From: CP2-2F sp034432555
GTDB lineage: Bacteria > Chloroflexota > Anaerolineae > Aggregatilineales > UBA2796
Assembly (NCBI GenBank): GCA_034432555.1
Contig: DAOUBW010000019.1
Span: forward strand, 1-64,000
Reading direction: 5' to 3'
Length of the DNA stretch: 64,000 bases
The notes beneath the pieces were generated by a model, which saw only the letters and a program-made list of their open reading frames with translations, ran no database searches and had not been told where the DNA came from. Below, one piece after another: positions 47,865 through 56,529 of the stretch. The position numbers were made by a program, and so were the translations under genes. The number at the start of each line of letters is the position of its first letter. Within the stretch, counting starts at the first letter, position 1.

Positions 47865-49253
47865 ATGAAACGTTTAACCCTTATTTTGCTGATTGTTGCC
47901 CTCGCAGCAGTTGTGACCAATGTGACCTTTGCCCAAGAGCGCCCCGACCGCCCCAACCGCGATCTGACTGGCGTTTTTTGGAACCCAAGCCAAGCTGACT
48001 ATGACCGCTGGCGCGTGATTGACGGCGTGGAAGAAGGCGCTGAAATCCGCTTCTGGCCCTGGGCGCTCACGCCCGACTTTGAGGATTACCTCAACCAGAT
48101 CATCAAGAACTTCGAGGCAACCTACCCCGGCGTGAAAGTGATCCTTGAAGGGCAGCCTGCCGCTGGCGCCCGCGATAACATCCGCAACAGCTTCGCCGCC
48201 GGCAACCCTGCTGACGTAATCAACATGAGCGATGGCTGGGTGGCAGAGCTGGCAGAAGCCGGCGTGCTGATGAACATGGATGAGGCGGTCGGTGCTGCAT
48301 ACCCTGAAATCCGCGCCGAATATGTGGATGGCGCCTGGACGAAGGTGACCTTCAACGGCGTGTCTTACCATATCCCGTGGTATTTGGCGCTCTCCAACAC
48401 GATGGCAGTCAACACGCTTATCCTAGAAGAACTAGGCTTGACGTTGGAAGACCTGCCCAAGACGTGGGAAGAGTCTTATGCCTTTGCCAAGCGCGTGCGC
48501 GAAGAGAGCGGTGGTAAATACTACCTGTATTCGTTCCCATGGGGCGAATTGGCGGGCTTGGGGGTGCTGAACTCGTTTGTGGGTGAGGGCATCCCAGTCT
48601 ATAACGACGACCGCTCGCAGGTCATTTTCAACACTGAGCCACGCGCAGCGTCCCTTTTAGCTGCTTACAAGGAACTGCTCGACAACGATTACATTCCGCG
48701 TGCCAGCCTGACTGACGATGTGCGCGAGATGATTGATCGGTTTAGCGAAGGTGAAATCCTGCTGCTGCAAACCGGTCCGCAGTTGCTGCGCCTCGTCCGC
48801 GAGAACAACGAAGAAGTCTATAACAGCCTGAAGCTGGTCAATGCGTTGGTCGGCGAGGCAAACATCCGCAGCATTGGCGGCGTGCAGACGCTGGTCATCC
48901 CCAAGGATAGCAAATTCCCGAAGGCTGCCCTCGCCTTTGCCATCTTTGTGACGAATGCCGATACGCAAACTGCCTTCTCGCGTGAGGTGCCGATCTACTC
49001 ATCGAACCTCAAGAGCTACGATGATCCGTTCTTCCAGACGACAGGCAGCCAGCTCACTGATAGCCTGCGCCCGTTGGCAAAGGAATACTTCACCACCGCC
49101 GTCAACACCAACATCCTGAACTTCCCGCGCCTTTCGGAAGTTGAGCAAATCGTCCTGGGCGAGTTCCAAGCAGCACTACTTGGCGTGAAATCGCCCCAGC
49201 AGGCAGCCGACGATATGGCAGGGCGCATTAACGCTGTGCTTTCATCTCAATAA
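47865..49253 (+). CDS. Carbohydrate ABC transporter substrate-binding protein
   Basis: A 462-aa extracytoplasmic binding protein (family 1). The signal peptide ends near FAQ (about 24). There is no lipobox Cys, unlike other binding proteins in this window. The mature protein has the family start VEEGAEIRFWPWALTP, NFEATYPGVKVILEGQP, PADVINMSDGWVAELAEAGVLMNMD (in parts) and VIPKDSKFPKAALAFAIFV. Substrate cannot be read directly; dre-like operators suggest an amino sugar or chitin oligomer. It is followed by a strong hairpin and two permease genes. No ATPase gene is present, so a shared MsmK-type ATPase is likely. Confidence 0.9.
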   Translation: MKRLTLILLIVALAAVVTNVTFAQERPDRPNRDLTGVFWNPSQADYDRWRVIDGVEEGAEIRFWPWALTPDFEDYLNQIIKNFEATYPGVKVILEGQPAAGARDNIRNSFAAGNPADVINMSDGWVAELAEAGVLMNMDEAVGAAYPEIRAEYVDGAWTKVTFNGVSYHIPWYLALSNTMAVNTLILEELGLTLEDLPKTWEESYAFAKRVREESGGKYYLYSFPWGELAGLGVLNSFVGEGIPVYNDDRSQVIFNTEPRAASLLAAYKELLDNDYIPRASLTDDVREMIDRFSEGEILLLQTGPQLLRLVRENNEEVYNSLKLVNALVGEANIRSIGGVQTLVIPKDSKFPKAALAFAIFVTNADTQTAFSREVPIYSSNLKSYDDPFFQTTGSQLTDSLRPLAKEYFTTAVNTNILNFPRLSEVEQIVLGEFQAALLGVKSPQQAADDMAGRINAVLSSQ

Positions 49254-49286
49254 CCTGCTTCACAATACCGCTTAGCGGTTAAGCAT

Positions 49287-49316
49287 AGCGCGGCAGATCA
49301 GGTGATCTGCCGCGCT
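49287..49316 (+). repeat. Intercistronic hairpin after the binding-protein gene
   Basis: AGCGCGGCAGATCA (49287-49300) and its complement (49303-49316) form a 13-14 pair stem. No T-run follows. Between binding-protein and permease genes, such stems (like the malE-malF repeats) protect the upstream mRNA and raise its protein level over that of the permeases. Confidence 0.8.
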
Positions 49317-49344
49317 GTATAGCCCACGCATGGAGATTTACCGA

Positions 49345-50298
49345 ATGGTCAGCACACCCTACCCTAGATCACCTGACTTGCTTGCAGCTGAAGCGCTTGC
49401 CAAAGGCAAACGTCGCCGTGAACGGCGGCGCACGCTAACCGCTTACGGCTTTTTGCTGCCATCCTTCGTCTTTTTCTTCATCTTTCTGATCATCCCACTC
49501 ATCACAGTTGTTTACCTCAGCTTCACCAACTACAACATTGTGACAGCGCCGCAATGGGTAGGTCTAGATAACTATACGCGCCTTTTTCAAGACCCACTTT
49601 TTTGGCGCGGCTTGCGTAACTCGTTCATCTACCTTGTGGTGACGCCCATCCTGATCATGCTCTCGATTGCGCTTGCCATTGTAGTGAACCGCAAACTGCG
49701 CGGCATCTTCGCGTTTCGCACCATTTATTACATTCCAGCGGTGACCTCCGTTGTGGCAGTTGGCATGATTTTCGAGATCGTCTTTGCTGAGCCAAGCGGC
49801 TTGATCAACGGTGTGTTGCTGGCACTGGGCTGGATCGAACGCCCGATCAACTTCCTAACACATCCCGATTCAACGCTTATCTCGGTAATGCTGGTCACCA
49901 TCTGGCGCGGCATCGGCTTCTACATGGTCATCTTCCTTGCGGCGCTGCAAGCTGTGCCGGAAGAACTCTACGAGGCAGCCGCTATTGATGGCGCCAACCG
50001 CTTTCAGCAGCATCTCTACATCACGGTGCCGGGCATTCGCCCTGCCATTATCTTTGTGGCGATCATCTCATCCATTTCAGCCTTGAAGGTCTTTGAAGAG
50101 ATTTTTGTGATGACGGATGGCAGTGCCGGCGTACTGGATAGCGCGCTGACGCTGATGTTCTACCTCTATCGGCAGGGCTTTGTGAACCTGAACGCGGGCT
50201 ACGCCGCCGCCATTGCCGTGATCTTCACCATCGTGACGCTTGGTTTTTCGATTGCGAATTTGCGCTTTTTGGAGAGGGGCAGCCGTGACAACCGTTAA
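49345..50298 (+). CDS. Carbohydrate ABC transporter permease (MalF/LacF-type)
   Basis: A 317-aa inner-membrane permease with six membrane segments and the EAA loop EELYEAAAIDGANRFQQHLYI. The start LTAYGFLLPSFVFFFIFLII and FTNYNIVTAPQWVGLDNYTRLF are typical of MalF-like subunits. I use ATG 49345, which has GGAGA 8 nt upstream, rather than ATG 49330, whose own codon overlaps that ribosome site. The gene overlaps the next permease by 14 bp, so the two are translationally coupled. Confidence 0.93.
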   Translation: MVSTPYPRSPDLLAAEALAKGKRRRERRRTLTAYGFLLPSFVFFFIFLIIPLITVVYLSFTNYNIVTAPQWVGLDNYTRLFQDPLFWRGLRNSFIYLVVTPILIMLSIALAIVVNRKLRGIFAFRTIYYIPAVTSVVAVGMIFEIVFAEPSGLINGVLLALGWIERPINFLTHPDSTLISVMLVTIWRGIGFYMVIFLAALQAVPEELYEAAAIDGANRFQQHLYITVPGIRPAIIFVAIISSISALKVFEEIFVMTDGSAGVLDSALTLMFYLYRQGFVNLNAGYAAAIAVIFTIVTLGFSIANLRFLERGSRDNR

Positions 50299-51337
50299 TC
50301 CGAATGTTGGGCGGCTGCAACGTCGCAAGCGCCTTCAAAAATGGTTTGCCAACAGCGGTTGGTATGTGATCTTGATCAGTTTTGCCCTGATCACCGTCAT
50401 TCCCTTCTTGTGGACGGCGTTGATGAGCGTGCGCTCGAACTCTGCCAGTGTCTTTCGACCTGGGCGCCCGCCAGAAATTATTCCGTATCCCGGCTTGATC
50501 GGCTGGGGCTACGGTCAGCGTGAAGCGCAGGCAGAAGGTCAGTATACCGCCCTACCATGGGATAGTAGCTTGCCTGAAGGCACACAGCACGGCTGGTGGC
50601 GCAACTATACCAACACCTTTGCGGAGGTGTTCCAGAATGTCGGCTTGGCGCAGTTCTCGTTCCCTGCCACCACAGCTAACTATTATCGCGTCTGGACGGA
50701 TGTAAACCTGCCTGCCTATTTCTTCAACAGTTTTGTGGTGGCAGTTTCGGTGGTGCTGCTGCAATTAGTCACCTGTTCGCTGGCAGCTTATCCACTCTCT
50801 AAGATGCGTTTTCGTGGGCGCGACGCGATCTTCTACCTAATCCTCAGCACGCTGATCTTCCCTGAGCAGCTCACGCTCATCCCGTCCTTCATCATCTCGG
50901 TGAATGTGTTAGGGCTTGGCAACACGCTGCAAGGCTTGATCATTCCCTTCGGCACGAATGCCTTCGGCATTTTCCTGCTGCGCCAAACCTACCAATCCAT
51001 CCCGGATGAGCTGATCGAGGCGGCGCGCATTGATGGCGCCAGCGAGATCGGCATTTGGTGGCGCATCCTGCTGCCACTGATCCGTCCCGGCTTAGCAACC
51101 TTAGCGATCTTCTCGTTCATTGGCTCGTGGAACGGCTTTTTGTGGCCTCTGCTCATGATTCGGCAAGAGAATCTGTATACTTTGCCGTTGGGCTTGGCAT
51201 TTTTGGAAGGCGCTTTCACAGGTAACCTGCGGACGGTTGCCGCCGGCATTATTGTGGCAACTGTGCCGATCATCATCGTCTTTTTGATGTTTCAACGGCA
51301 GTTTGTGCGCGGGCTAAGCGGGGCGGTGAAGGGCTAG
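50285..51337 (+). CDS. Carbohydrate ABC transporter permease (MalG-type)
   Basis: A 350-aa partner permease with EAA loop ELIEAARIDGASEIGIWWRIL and end motif RQFVRGLSGAVKG. The first membrane helix (about 25-45) is followed by an unusually long extracytoplasmic stretch of about 100 residues (GWGYGQREAQAEG, TQHGWWRNYTNTF), longer than in MalG, and then five more helices. GTG 50285 with GGAGAGGGG (50271-50279) is the start; the open frame reaches back to 50240. No ATP-binding gene follows. Confidence 0.92.
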   Translation: MTTVNPNVGRLQRRKRLQKWFANSGWYVILISFALITVIPFLWTALMSVRSNSASVFRPGRPPEIIPYPGLIGWGYGQREAQAEGQYTALPWDSSLPEGTQHGWWRNYTNTFAEVFQNVGLAQFSFPATTANYYRVWTDVNLPAYFFNSFVVAVSVVLLQLVTCSLAAYPLSKMRFRGRDAIFYLILSTLIFPEQLTLIPSFIISVNVLGLGNTLQGLIIPFGTNAFGIFLLRQTYQSIPDELIEAARIDGASEIGIWWRILLPLIRPGLATLAIFSFIGSWNGFLWPLLMIRQENLYTLPLGLAFLEGAFTGNLRTVAAGIIVATVPIIIVFLMFQRQFVRGLSGAVKG

Positions 51338-51486
51338 CAGGGACGACTCCACACCACACGGAGAGCAGGGAAAGAGGATAGGCGTTAGTGGCTATTCCCA
51401 CTTCACCAAGCTCCACTTACCCTCTTACTAGACGTTCTGCGCGATTTGGTTTACACTCTATAACGTATTCTGCACCCGAAAGGAGT

Positions 51487-52506
51487 ATGGCGCATTGCCT
51501 GCTGTGCGCCGCAATACGCATGAATGTTCTGCCTTTACCTGCCCTTCGCTTTGCAGCCCTAAGCGGTGTGCATGAAGATCGCCCTGCCGCCCTGATTGCC
51601 TCAGCCGCGGATTGGGCAACGCTGCGCGGCAGCCTGAATCTGCCGCTTCTGGTGCAGGCTGCGCCCGTTGAAAATACCCGCGCCTTTTTCGACTATCTGG
51701 CGCAGAGTTTGCCTTCGGCTGTGGCGGTCATTTACACTGTGGGCAACAACCCAACAGCCCTCAATGCCGCGAAATATGTGGCAAATCTCAGCAAAAAGCC
51801 ACTGGTCGTTGTGCCACACACGCTGACCACTGCCGATCTGTTGACGCCGCACATCAGCCTTGACGGGCAGAAGATTGTGACGGGCGCTGCTGCCGAAATC
51901 ATCCTTGATATAGCCTTGATCAGCCAAACGCTGCCTGCCTCCGCTGCGGTAGATGTTTTTTCGATCATCACTGCACTGATGGATTGGGGCTACGCTGCCC
52001 AAAAGAACCAAACACACCTTGAAACGCGCTTCCTGCCTTGGGCTGCCTCGATTGCGGCAAGCATTGCCTCGCAAGCACTCAAGATTGCGGCAGGTGTGGG
52101 CAAAGGCGAAACGGAAGCGCTAACCAACCTTGTAGATTTATTATGCTTGACCGTTCAGTTAGATAATTTATTAGGGCATCAGCGCGCTTCACGCGGCACA
52201 GAGCATCTGTTTGCGGAAGCTGCCGCCACGCAGCCTGAAGGTGCAGCCATTCCTTATGCGGATCGTGTGGCAGCAGGTATTTTGCTCACCTCTGCCCTGC
52301 ACAAAAAGGATACGGCGCCGCTGCGGACTGCCTTAGAAAGTGCGGGCTTGCGCCCGAATGCAGTGCCACTTGAGGTAGCGCGTGCCACGCTGAACGCCCT
52401 GCCTGATTATGTCGCAGACCGCGGCGCGCCGTTTGGTATTGCCAACGATCTTCAGCCCAACAGTGAAGAACTAGAAGGCGCGCTGCAACGGGCGGGCTTA
52501 CTTTAG
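51487..52506 (+). CDS. Glycerol-1-phosphate dehydrogenase / dehydroquinate synthase-like protein, active site degenerate
   Basis: A 339-aa protein of the iron-containing alcohol dehydrogenase superfamily, closest by pattern to AraM/EgsA: AVIYTVGNNPTALNAAKYV, LVVVPHTLTTADLLTPH, DVFSIITALMDWGYAA and RASRGTEHLFAEA line up with the AraM segments. Key features are changed. The NAD loop GGG(S/T) reads VGNN, the Asp metal ligand region SxDG reads TADLL, and the third ligand His appears as Tyr in IPYADRV. The enzyme may be inactive or altered. The start is uncertain (ATG 51487 with GAAAGGAG very close, or ATG 51520). It follows the sugar transporter after 150 bp. Confidence 0.65.
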   Translation: MAHCLLCAAIRMNVLPLPALRFAALSGVHEDRPAALIASAADWATLRGSLNLPLLVQAAPVENTRAFFDYLAQSLPSAVAVIYTVGNNPTALNAAKYVANLSKKPLVVVPHTLTTADLLTPHISLDGQKIVTGAAAEIILDIALISQTLPASAAVDVFSIITALMDWGYAAQKNQTHLETRFLPWAASIAASIASQALKIAAGVGKGETEALTNLVDLLCLTVQLDNLLGHQRASRGTEHLFAEAAATQPEGAAIPYADRVAAGILLTSALHKKDTAPLRTALESAGLRPNAVPLEVARATLNALPDYVADRGAPFGIANDLQPNSEELEGALQRAGLL

Positions 52507-52543
52507 ATGATCAGCGCTTACCGTTAACCTGAGGAGTGGCGCT

Positions 52544-53506
52544 ATGGCTGCACCGAATGTTTGGCTTTTGCAGACCAAAGGTGATGTGGATGGCTTGATT
52601 GCTGCGCTGCGCTACACAGACCCCTCTGTGCGGCGCGGCGCAGTGGCTGCCTTGCGTGCGCTGAGCGCATGGCAGGCTGTGCCAGCCTTGCAGGCGCAAT
52701 TGATCATCGAAAACGACTGGCAGGTTCATGCGGCAATCTCAGCCGCGCTTCAATACCTTGATCACGACCTGCACGTTGAACTGATGGTGAAAAACCGCGA
52801 TGTGCGCGGACTAACCAAAATGCTGAACAGCGTCCGCCATGAAGATGTGATTACTGCCTGTGAGGCACTCGGTGATTTGGGTGATCGGCACGCCGCCGAG
52901 CCGCTGATCATGGTCTTTCGCAATCTTGCTCAGCCCGCCAAAGTGCGCCTTGCTGCTGCCGAGGCACTCATCAAGCTGGAGAGCGCACCCGCCGTCGTGA
53001 CGCTGCTTGCCGCGCTGCGCCGCAACGACTGGCAAGTGCGCCGTAACGCTGCCGCTGTGCTTGGGCAACTAAAGGCTGTCTGGGCAACTGAACCACTTAT
53101 CAATGCCCTGAAAGACCCTTCACCCATCGTGGCGAAAACCGCCGCTGCTGCCTTAAAATACATCGGTACGCCAGAGGCAGTGCTTGCCGCCAAACAATTT
53201 GAGGCAGCCCAACCGCCGCCCGAACCCGCTGCACAGCCGCGCAGCAGCACGAGCCGCCTCGCAACGCGCACACAAACGGGCGGTTTACCACGCCGTGATA
53301 CGGATAAACTTCAGACGACCACCACAACGGCGGCACCCGCTGAACGTAGCGGTGGCACAGCACCCTTGCCCAAGCTGCCCGATCACAAAGTAGATACCCG
53401 CCCGCTGCCGCCGCCCCCACCACCTGAGCCGCGCCGTTTTTCCACGCTCAGCAAGTTCGATTCGCTCTCCCGCCCGCCCGACCTTGAAAAGCCACCCAAA
53501 CCGTAA
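52544..53506 (+). CDS. HEAT-repeat (PBS-lyase-type) protein
   Basis: A 320-aa protein with five to six HEAT-like repeats in residues about 5-220 (YTDPSVRRGAVAALRAL, EDVITACEALGDLGDRHA, NDWQVRRNAAAVLGQL, SPIVAKTAAAALKYIG), each with the PBS-lyase pattern of paired helices. The last 100 residues are low-complexity with Pro stretches (RPLPPPPPPEPRRFS). It is a protein-interaction scaffold; no enzyme motif. ATG start with GAGGAG upstream (52531-52536). It lies 37 nt after the dehydrogenase-like gene and 138 bp before the exopolysaccharide genes. Confidence 0.85.
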   Translation: MAAPNVWLLQTKGDVDGLIAALRYTDPSVRRGAVAALRALSAWQAVPALQAQLIIENDWQVHAAISAALQYLDHDLHVELMVKNRDVRGLTKMLNSVRHEDVITACEALGDLGDRHAAEPLIMVFRNLAQPAKVRLAAAEALIKLESAPAVVTLLAALRRNDWQVRRNAAAVLGQLKAVWATEPLINALKDPSPIVAKTAAAALKYIGTPEAVLAAKQFEAAQPPPEPAAQPRSSTSRLATRTQTGGLPRRDTDKLQTTTTTAAPAERSGGTAPLPKLPDHKVDTRPLPPPPPPEPRRFSTLSKFDSLSRPPDLEKPPKP

Positions 53507-53644
53507 AAAAGGCGTTTCGGTAAATACTTATTCTGTGAAAAAGGTATAAAAAAACGCGCTTTTTGCCGCTTCTTGCGGTAAAATGTTCTATAGGCTGCCT
53601 GAAATCAGGCAAGCCTTCTGTTAAATCAAGCTGGGAACACACGC

Positions 53645-54937
53645 ATGGAATTACGGCACTATCTGCAAATCTTGATTAAGCGTTGGTGGTTGATCGTGCC
53701 GCTAACTTTAATCTCACTAACGCTTGCCATGTTCTGGAGCTATTCACGTCCGCTGGTCTATCAATCAACTGCCACCTACGTTACGCGCTTTGGCGAAGGC
53801 TTGACCAGCGTCGGCGATACCTTGTATGCCCTAGATACCTTCACGGGACGCCAACGCCTGTTTGTCACCTATTGCGAGGTGATGAAAAGCCGCACCGTCG
53901 TAGACCGCGCCATGCAGATTGGGAATATTGACCCCACCCTGATTGATTGGGAACTTTACAATGTCGCTTGCAACGTCCTGCCTGAAGCAAACGTGATTAT
54001 GGTCATTGTGCGCGGTCCGAATGCCTCGTTGGTTGGGCGGCTGGCAGAGGCGATTGGCGTGGCTGGCACAGCACGCGCCGGGCAGCTTTACAGCTTTGTT
54101 GGGTTGGAAGAACTGGACGCGCCCGAAGTGGAAGAAGCACCCGGCAACCGTTCGCAGCAGGGCATTTTGGGCGGCATGATCGGCTTTGTGATGGGTGTTG
54201 GCTTGGCATTCATGCTGGAATACCTCCGCAGCCCAACCGAGCGCATCGAGATGGCATCCATTCGGCACCCCAGGCTGGGCATCTACAATGAGCGTTATTT
54301 CCAGCAGCGCCTAGCAGAAGAAATTAACCGCGCCCGTTCGCGTAACCGCCCACTCAGCATGACGCTGTTACGCCTCATTCCAACTGAGGATTTCTCGCTG
54401 CTGCCCGATTCCGTGGAAGATACTTTGTTGCGCGCCGCTGCCCTGCGGATGCAAGATAAAATCCGCGCAGGCGATATTATTGCCTACTTAGGGCGCTACA
54501 CATTCGCCATTCTGCTGCCCGAAACGCCCGGTCACGAGGCAGAGCGCATTGTGGAGAAGCTGCACCAAGATATTCGGACACACACCTTTAATGTGGATGC
54601 CTACATCGCTAACTTCATGGTCAATTCTGGTGTGGTGGAGAGCAGCGGCGGCACCCTTGACCTGCAATCCATGCTGACGAAGGCAAATGAAGCTCTGCAA
54701 ACTGCCCGTCAAGCTGGCGAGAACAATGTGCATCTCATCCGCACCTCAGCCCAACCGTTCGCCCTAGATGCCCAAGTCAGTGAGCCTGAAGCGCCCATTT
54801 TTGGCGATGAGATGAATATGCCCTTCACCAGCAGCGAGTTAGATCGCCTGCTTGAGGAGGGCATGCCGCCAAACAGCCCGCCTTCGCGCACGGTAGATAT
54901 GCGTGCCGAACAGCCTGATGAGCGCCGCGATCAATGA
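53645..54937 (+). CDS. Wzz-type chain-length protein fused to a degenerate GGDEF domain
   Basis: A 430-aa membrane protein. The N-terminal Wzz domain has LRHYLQILIKRWWLIVPLTL and membrane helices near 15-35 and 178-200 that enclose an extracytoplasmic part. The cytoplasmic half (about 210-365) has the diguanylate-cyclase plan: IYNERYFQQRLAEEINRARSR (quoted in parts), DKIRAGDIIAYLGRYTFAILLPET, MLTKANEALQTARQAGENNV. The catalytic GGDEF motif reads LGRYT, so the domain cannot make c-di-GMP and may bind it or act structurally. The tail is Pro-rich. Its stop overlaps the next gene by ATGA. Confidence 0.88.
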   Translation: MELRHYLQILIKRWWLIVPLTLISLTLAMFWSYSRPLVYQSTATYVTRFGEGLTSVGDTLYALDTFTGRQRLFVTYCEVMKSRTVVDRAMQIGNIDPTLIDWELYNVACNVLPEANVIMVIVRGPNASLVGRLAEAIGVAGTARAGQLYSFVGLEELDAPEVEEAPGNRSQQGILGGMIGFVMGVGLAFMLEYLRSPTERIEMASIRHPRLGIYNERYFQQRLAEEINRARSRNRPLSMTLLRLIPTEDFSLLPDSVEDTLLRAAALRMQDKIRAGDIIAYLGRYTFAILLPETPGHEAERIVEKLHQDIRTHTFNVDAYIANFMVNSGVVESSGGTLDLQSMLTKANEALQTARQAGENNVHLIRTSAQPFALDAQVSEPEAPIFGDEMNMPFTSSELDRLLEEGMPPNSPPSRTVDMRAEQPDERRDQ

Positions 54938-56529
54938 GTACGACTACGCGCAGTCTGAGCAACAACGGACAATCGAACTTAGCACGTGGTCTGATCGGCT
55001 TCCGTCGCTTCGTGCGGCGGAACGCCATCTTGAACGAACTACTACCGTTCGGCACTTTTTTGCTTGGCTTGGTGGCTGTGTTGATCGCCAACTACCTGAT
55101 GGCAATCACCGACTCTGCTTTTCTGATTGCCGGTGGCGTCATTGGTGGCTTTGTGGCGTTGTGGGTTGTGCTGCGCCCACAGATGGGCTTGTACATTCTC
55201 GCCGTATTCACCTACATGAACCTTTCCGACGCGCTGGAAGTCAGTTTTGGCATTCCCAAAATTAACCAACCGCTGATCGGCTTAATTTTGGTTAGTGTGT
55301 TGGCAAACCGCGTTGTGTTGCAGCGCAAGCCGTTCATCTTTCGCGGTGTGGAAGCCACGATGGTCTTTTATGGCTTTATCTCAACCATCTCGGTGTTGTT
55401 TGCCTCAGCCAATCAGTCAGCCGCATTAGATCGCTTGGTGGACTGGCTGAAAGATTTCGCCATCCTGATTATTATGGTGCAGTTGTGCGATGAAGAAAAG
55501 AGCTTCAAAACGGTGCTGTGGGCGCTCATCCTGAGTGCTGCTTTCATCGCCAGCCTGAGCTGGTATCATACCTTTACCGGCGATACAGGCAACGATTTCT
55601 TTGGCTTGGCAAAATCAGGTGTGCATCAAATCATTGGCGATGTGGACGATGTGCGCGTCACCGGACCGCTGGATGATCCGAACTTTTATGCCCAAATTCT
55701 GCTGATGATTTTCCCATTGGCTGCCTACCGCATGTTAACTGGAGTCAGCCAGACTGGGCGCTTGGTTGGGACGATCTGCACGATTCTAATCGTCGGTGCG
55801 GCGATCTTTACATACTCACGCGGCGGCTTTTTGGCATTGGTGGTCGTTTTGGGCTTGCTAGTGCTGGATCGCCGCTACAACCTGTTGAAGGTTGGTGTGG
55901 TCACTGTAGTAACGTTGGCAGTGCTGCTGCCAATTCTGCCCTCTGGTTATGTAGATCGCGTGCTGACACTTGGCGATGCGCTGCCTGCCAATACAAGCGC
56001 ACAATCGGAGGCATCTTTTCGCGGTCGTTCTAGCGAGATGATCATCGCTATGCAGATGTTCACCGAAAATCCGATCTTGGGCGTTGGCAAGCGCAACTAT
56101 CAGGTCTTGTATGTTGAATATTCGTCCCTTCTTGGCTTAGACCCACGCCTTGAAGATCGGCAGGCACACAGCCTCTACCTCGAACTGGCTGCCGAGATGG
56201 GCATGTTAGGCATCCTTTCTTTTAGCGGCATTTTGGTAGCGCTTTTCATCAGCACGGCACGCGCACGGCGGCAATTCCGCGAGCTGGATCGCCCTGATCT
56301 TTCAGCCTGGACGGCAGCTCTGCAACTTGGCATTGTGTCCTACATGATCACCAGCATTTTTCTGCATAGCGATTATGCCCGTTATATGTGGATGCTCTTT
56401 GCGATGGCTGCTAGTGCCAGCGTATTAGCGCAAGCCATGACCGACCGCCGTCGTGAAATCTTGCGCGAAGCGCGCCAGACTTCGCTGAATTTACCCGCTA
56501 ACGGCAGCACCGAGGTAAAAGACGCATGA
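54934..56529 (+). CDS. O-antigen ligase/Wzy-like polymerase
   Basis: A 531-aa integral membrane protein with ten or more hydrophobic segments and one large extracytoplasmic loop (about 350-415), which holds the Wzy_C features: RGRSSEMIIAMQMFTENPILGVGKRNYQ (in parts) and DRQAHSLYLELAAEMGMLG. Such proteins polymerise or ligate polysaccharide units on the outer face of the membrane. Coupled by a 4-bp overlap to the Wzz fusion upstream and to the BcsB-like gene downstream. Polymerase versus ligase cannot be decided by eye. Confidence 0.9.
   Translation: MSTTTRSLSNNGQSNLARGLIGFRRFVRRNAILNELLPFGTFLLGLVAVLIANYLMAITDSAFLIAGGVIGGFVALWVVLRPQMGLYILAVFTYMNLSDALEVSFGIPKINQPLIGLILVSVLANRVVLQRKPFIFRGVEATMVFYGFISTISVLFASANQSAALDRLVDWLKDFAILIIMVQLCDEEKSFKTVLWALILSAAFIASLSWYHTFTGDTGNDFFGLAKSGVHQIIGDVDDVRVTGPLDDPNFYAQILLMIFPLAAYRMLTGVSQTGRLVGTICTILIVGAAIFTYSRGGFLALVVVLGLLVLDRRYNLLKVGVVTVVTLAVLLPILPSGYVDRVLTLGDALPANTSAQSEASFRGRSSEMIIAMQMFTENPILGVGKRNYQVLYVEYSSLLGLDPRLEDRQAHSLYLELAAEMGMLGILSFSGILVALFISTARARRQFRELDRPDLSAWTAALQLGIVSYMITSIFLHSDYARYMWMLFAMAASASVLAQAMTDRRREILREARQTSLNLPANGSTEVKDA

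Noticed and set aside
49561..49570. GGTCTAGATA as a third NagR-type operator
   Set aside because: Only the first eight bases fit, symmetry is broken, and it lies inside the permease coding region; CTAG is common in this genome.
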